From assembly GCA_900547405.1 (NCBI GenBank), contig URGL01000081.1, positions 1 to 7,753 of the forward strand: 7,753 nucleotides of DNA, in the 5' to 3' direction. Position 1 is the first letter of the stretch; the number at the start of each line of letters is the position of its first letter. Shown here in pieces: positions 7,181 through 7,753 of this stretch. The position numbers were made by a program, and so were the translations under genes. The DNA is from an uncultured Eubacteriales bacterium. Its GTDB lineage: Bacteria > Bacillota > Clostridia > Oscillospirales > Oscillospiraceae. A model generated the notes under the pieces. It saw only the letters and a program-made list of their open reading frames with translations. It had not been told where the DNA came from and made no database searches.

Positions 7181-7753
7181 ATGACAGAGCTTGAACAGTA
7201 CTACAATAAATTCTGCGAAGAGAAACGTTTAAACAGCAGGCATGGAAGGGTGGAATTTCTTACCTCCATGAAATATATCCACGATTATCTCGACGAAGAA
7301 AAGCAGGCAAAGATTCTGGATATCGGTGCAGGCACAGGGCGCTACAGTGTTGCGCTTGCGGAGGAAGGATACGATGTGACAGCGGTAGAGCTGGTAAAAT
7401 ATAACCTTGGCATCCTAAAACAGAAGGGCAGCAGTGTGAAGGCATTTCAGGGAAATGCACTGAATCTTTCCCGGTTTTCATCCGATACATTTGATGTGAC
7501 GCTTTTATTTGGACCGATGTACCACCTGTTTACATTTGAGGATAAGGTGACTGCGCTGGGGGAGGCAAAGCGCGTGACAAAACCGGGCGGTGTGATTCTT
7601 GTTGCCTATTGCATGAATGAGTACGGAATCATCACCTACGGTTTTAAGGAAAATCATATCAGTGAGTGCCTTCGGGAGGAAAAGCTGACAGAGGATTTTC
7701 ATTGCAGGCAGACCCCAAAAGACCTTTATGATTATGTCAGGGTGGAGGACATT
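7181..7753 (+). CDS. Class I SAM-dependent methyltransferase, 3' end cut by the window
   Basis: The frame is open from ATG 7181 to the last base (191 codons, no stop), so the C-terminus is missing. The start is supported by AGGAGA (7165-7170) ten bases upstream and by a 24-base gap after the kinase stop. Residues 45-56, ILDIGAGTGRYS, are the glycine-rich SAM-binding motif I; the acidic residue ending beta-2 is E70 in VTAVE; motif II-like TFDVTLLFGPMYHL lies at 103-116; and EAKRVTKPGGVILVAY (128-143) is the post-motif helix and strand of the Methyltransf_11/25 group. The substrate cannot be told; small molecules and rRNA or protein targets are all possible in this group. It is likely cotranscribed with the two-component genes, but whether it is a target or a passenger is unknown. 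Confidence 0.92.
   Translation, partial: MTELEQYYNKFCEEKRLNSRHGRVEFLTSMKYIHDYLDEEKQAKILDIGAGTGRYSVALAEEGYDVTAVELVKYNLGILKQKGSSVKAFQGNALNLSRFSSDTFDVTLLFGPMYHLFTFEDKVTALGEAKRVTKPGGVILVAYCMNEYGIITYGFKENHISECLREEKLTEDFHCRQTPKDLYDYVRVEDI

Noticed and set aside
4996..7753. A classic mobile element (IS, transposon or integrative element) as the cause of the junction.
   Set aside because: No transposase, integrase, terminal inverted repeat, target duplication or tRNA attachment site is visible, and the right-hand genes are ordinary chromosomal types. The other boundary is not in the window.
5261..7753. A vancomycin resistance cluster, because the pair resembles VanR/VanS.
   Set aside because: No vanH, vanA/B ligase, vanX, vanY or vanT gene is visible; the gene after the kinase is a methyltransferase. 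The similarity is at the family level only.

Overview
The window looks like DNA from gut-type Clostridia (Eubacteriales), but it appears to join two different sources. Positions 1 to about 4975 are GC-rich, with third codon positions biased to G and C and heavy use of CTG, GCC, GGC and CGG, as in Oscillospiraceae/Ruminococcaceae. From about 5000 to the end the sequence is more AT-rich, with GCA, AAA, TTT, GGA and TTA codons, closer to Lachnospiraceae. These family names are impressions from protein character and codon use, not database results.

Left part: a nearly complete dnaE (DNA polymerase III alpha, lacking only its first few codons) fills positions 2-3460. A good extended -10 promoter directly after its stop drives a lipoprotein gene (3517-4848, TTG start) whose product carries four DxDxDG-type loops. 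Seven bases after that gene begins a response regulator gene (4856).

Junction: the response regulator breaks off after about 47 codons, just before the strand that should carry the phospho-acceptor aspartate. It continues in frame into the C-terminal end of a DUF975-type membrane protein (to 5227). The join lies within or beside a stretch encoding Leu-Ala-Glu-Asn-Pro-Asp-Ile, a peptide that plausibly occurs in both parent proteins. It is therefore either an illegitimate recombination at a short shared sequence or a metagenomic assembly chimera; the chimera is the more economical reading. It coincides with the composition change.

Right part: a compact same-strand gene set follows the DUF975 fragment, with gaps of 33, 24 and 24 bases. 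It comprises an intact OmpR/PhoB-type response regulator (5261-5944), a VanS-like membrane histidine kinase (5969-7156) and a class I SAM-dependent methyltransferase running off the window (7181 onward). The kinase and regulator very likely form a cognate pair. The DUF975 protein and the methyltransferase may belong to the same operon in the donor genome.

All genes are on the + strand. I see no tRNA, rRNA, CRISPR array, integrase, transposase or terminal repeats, and no convincing intrinsic terminator. No gene-free stretch exceeds 60 bases.
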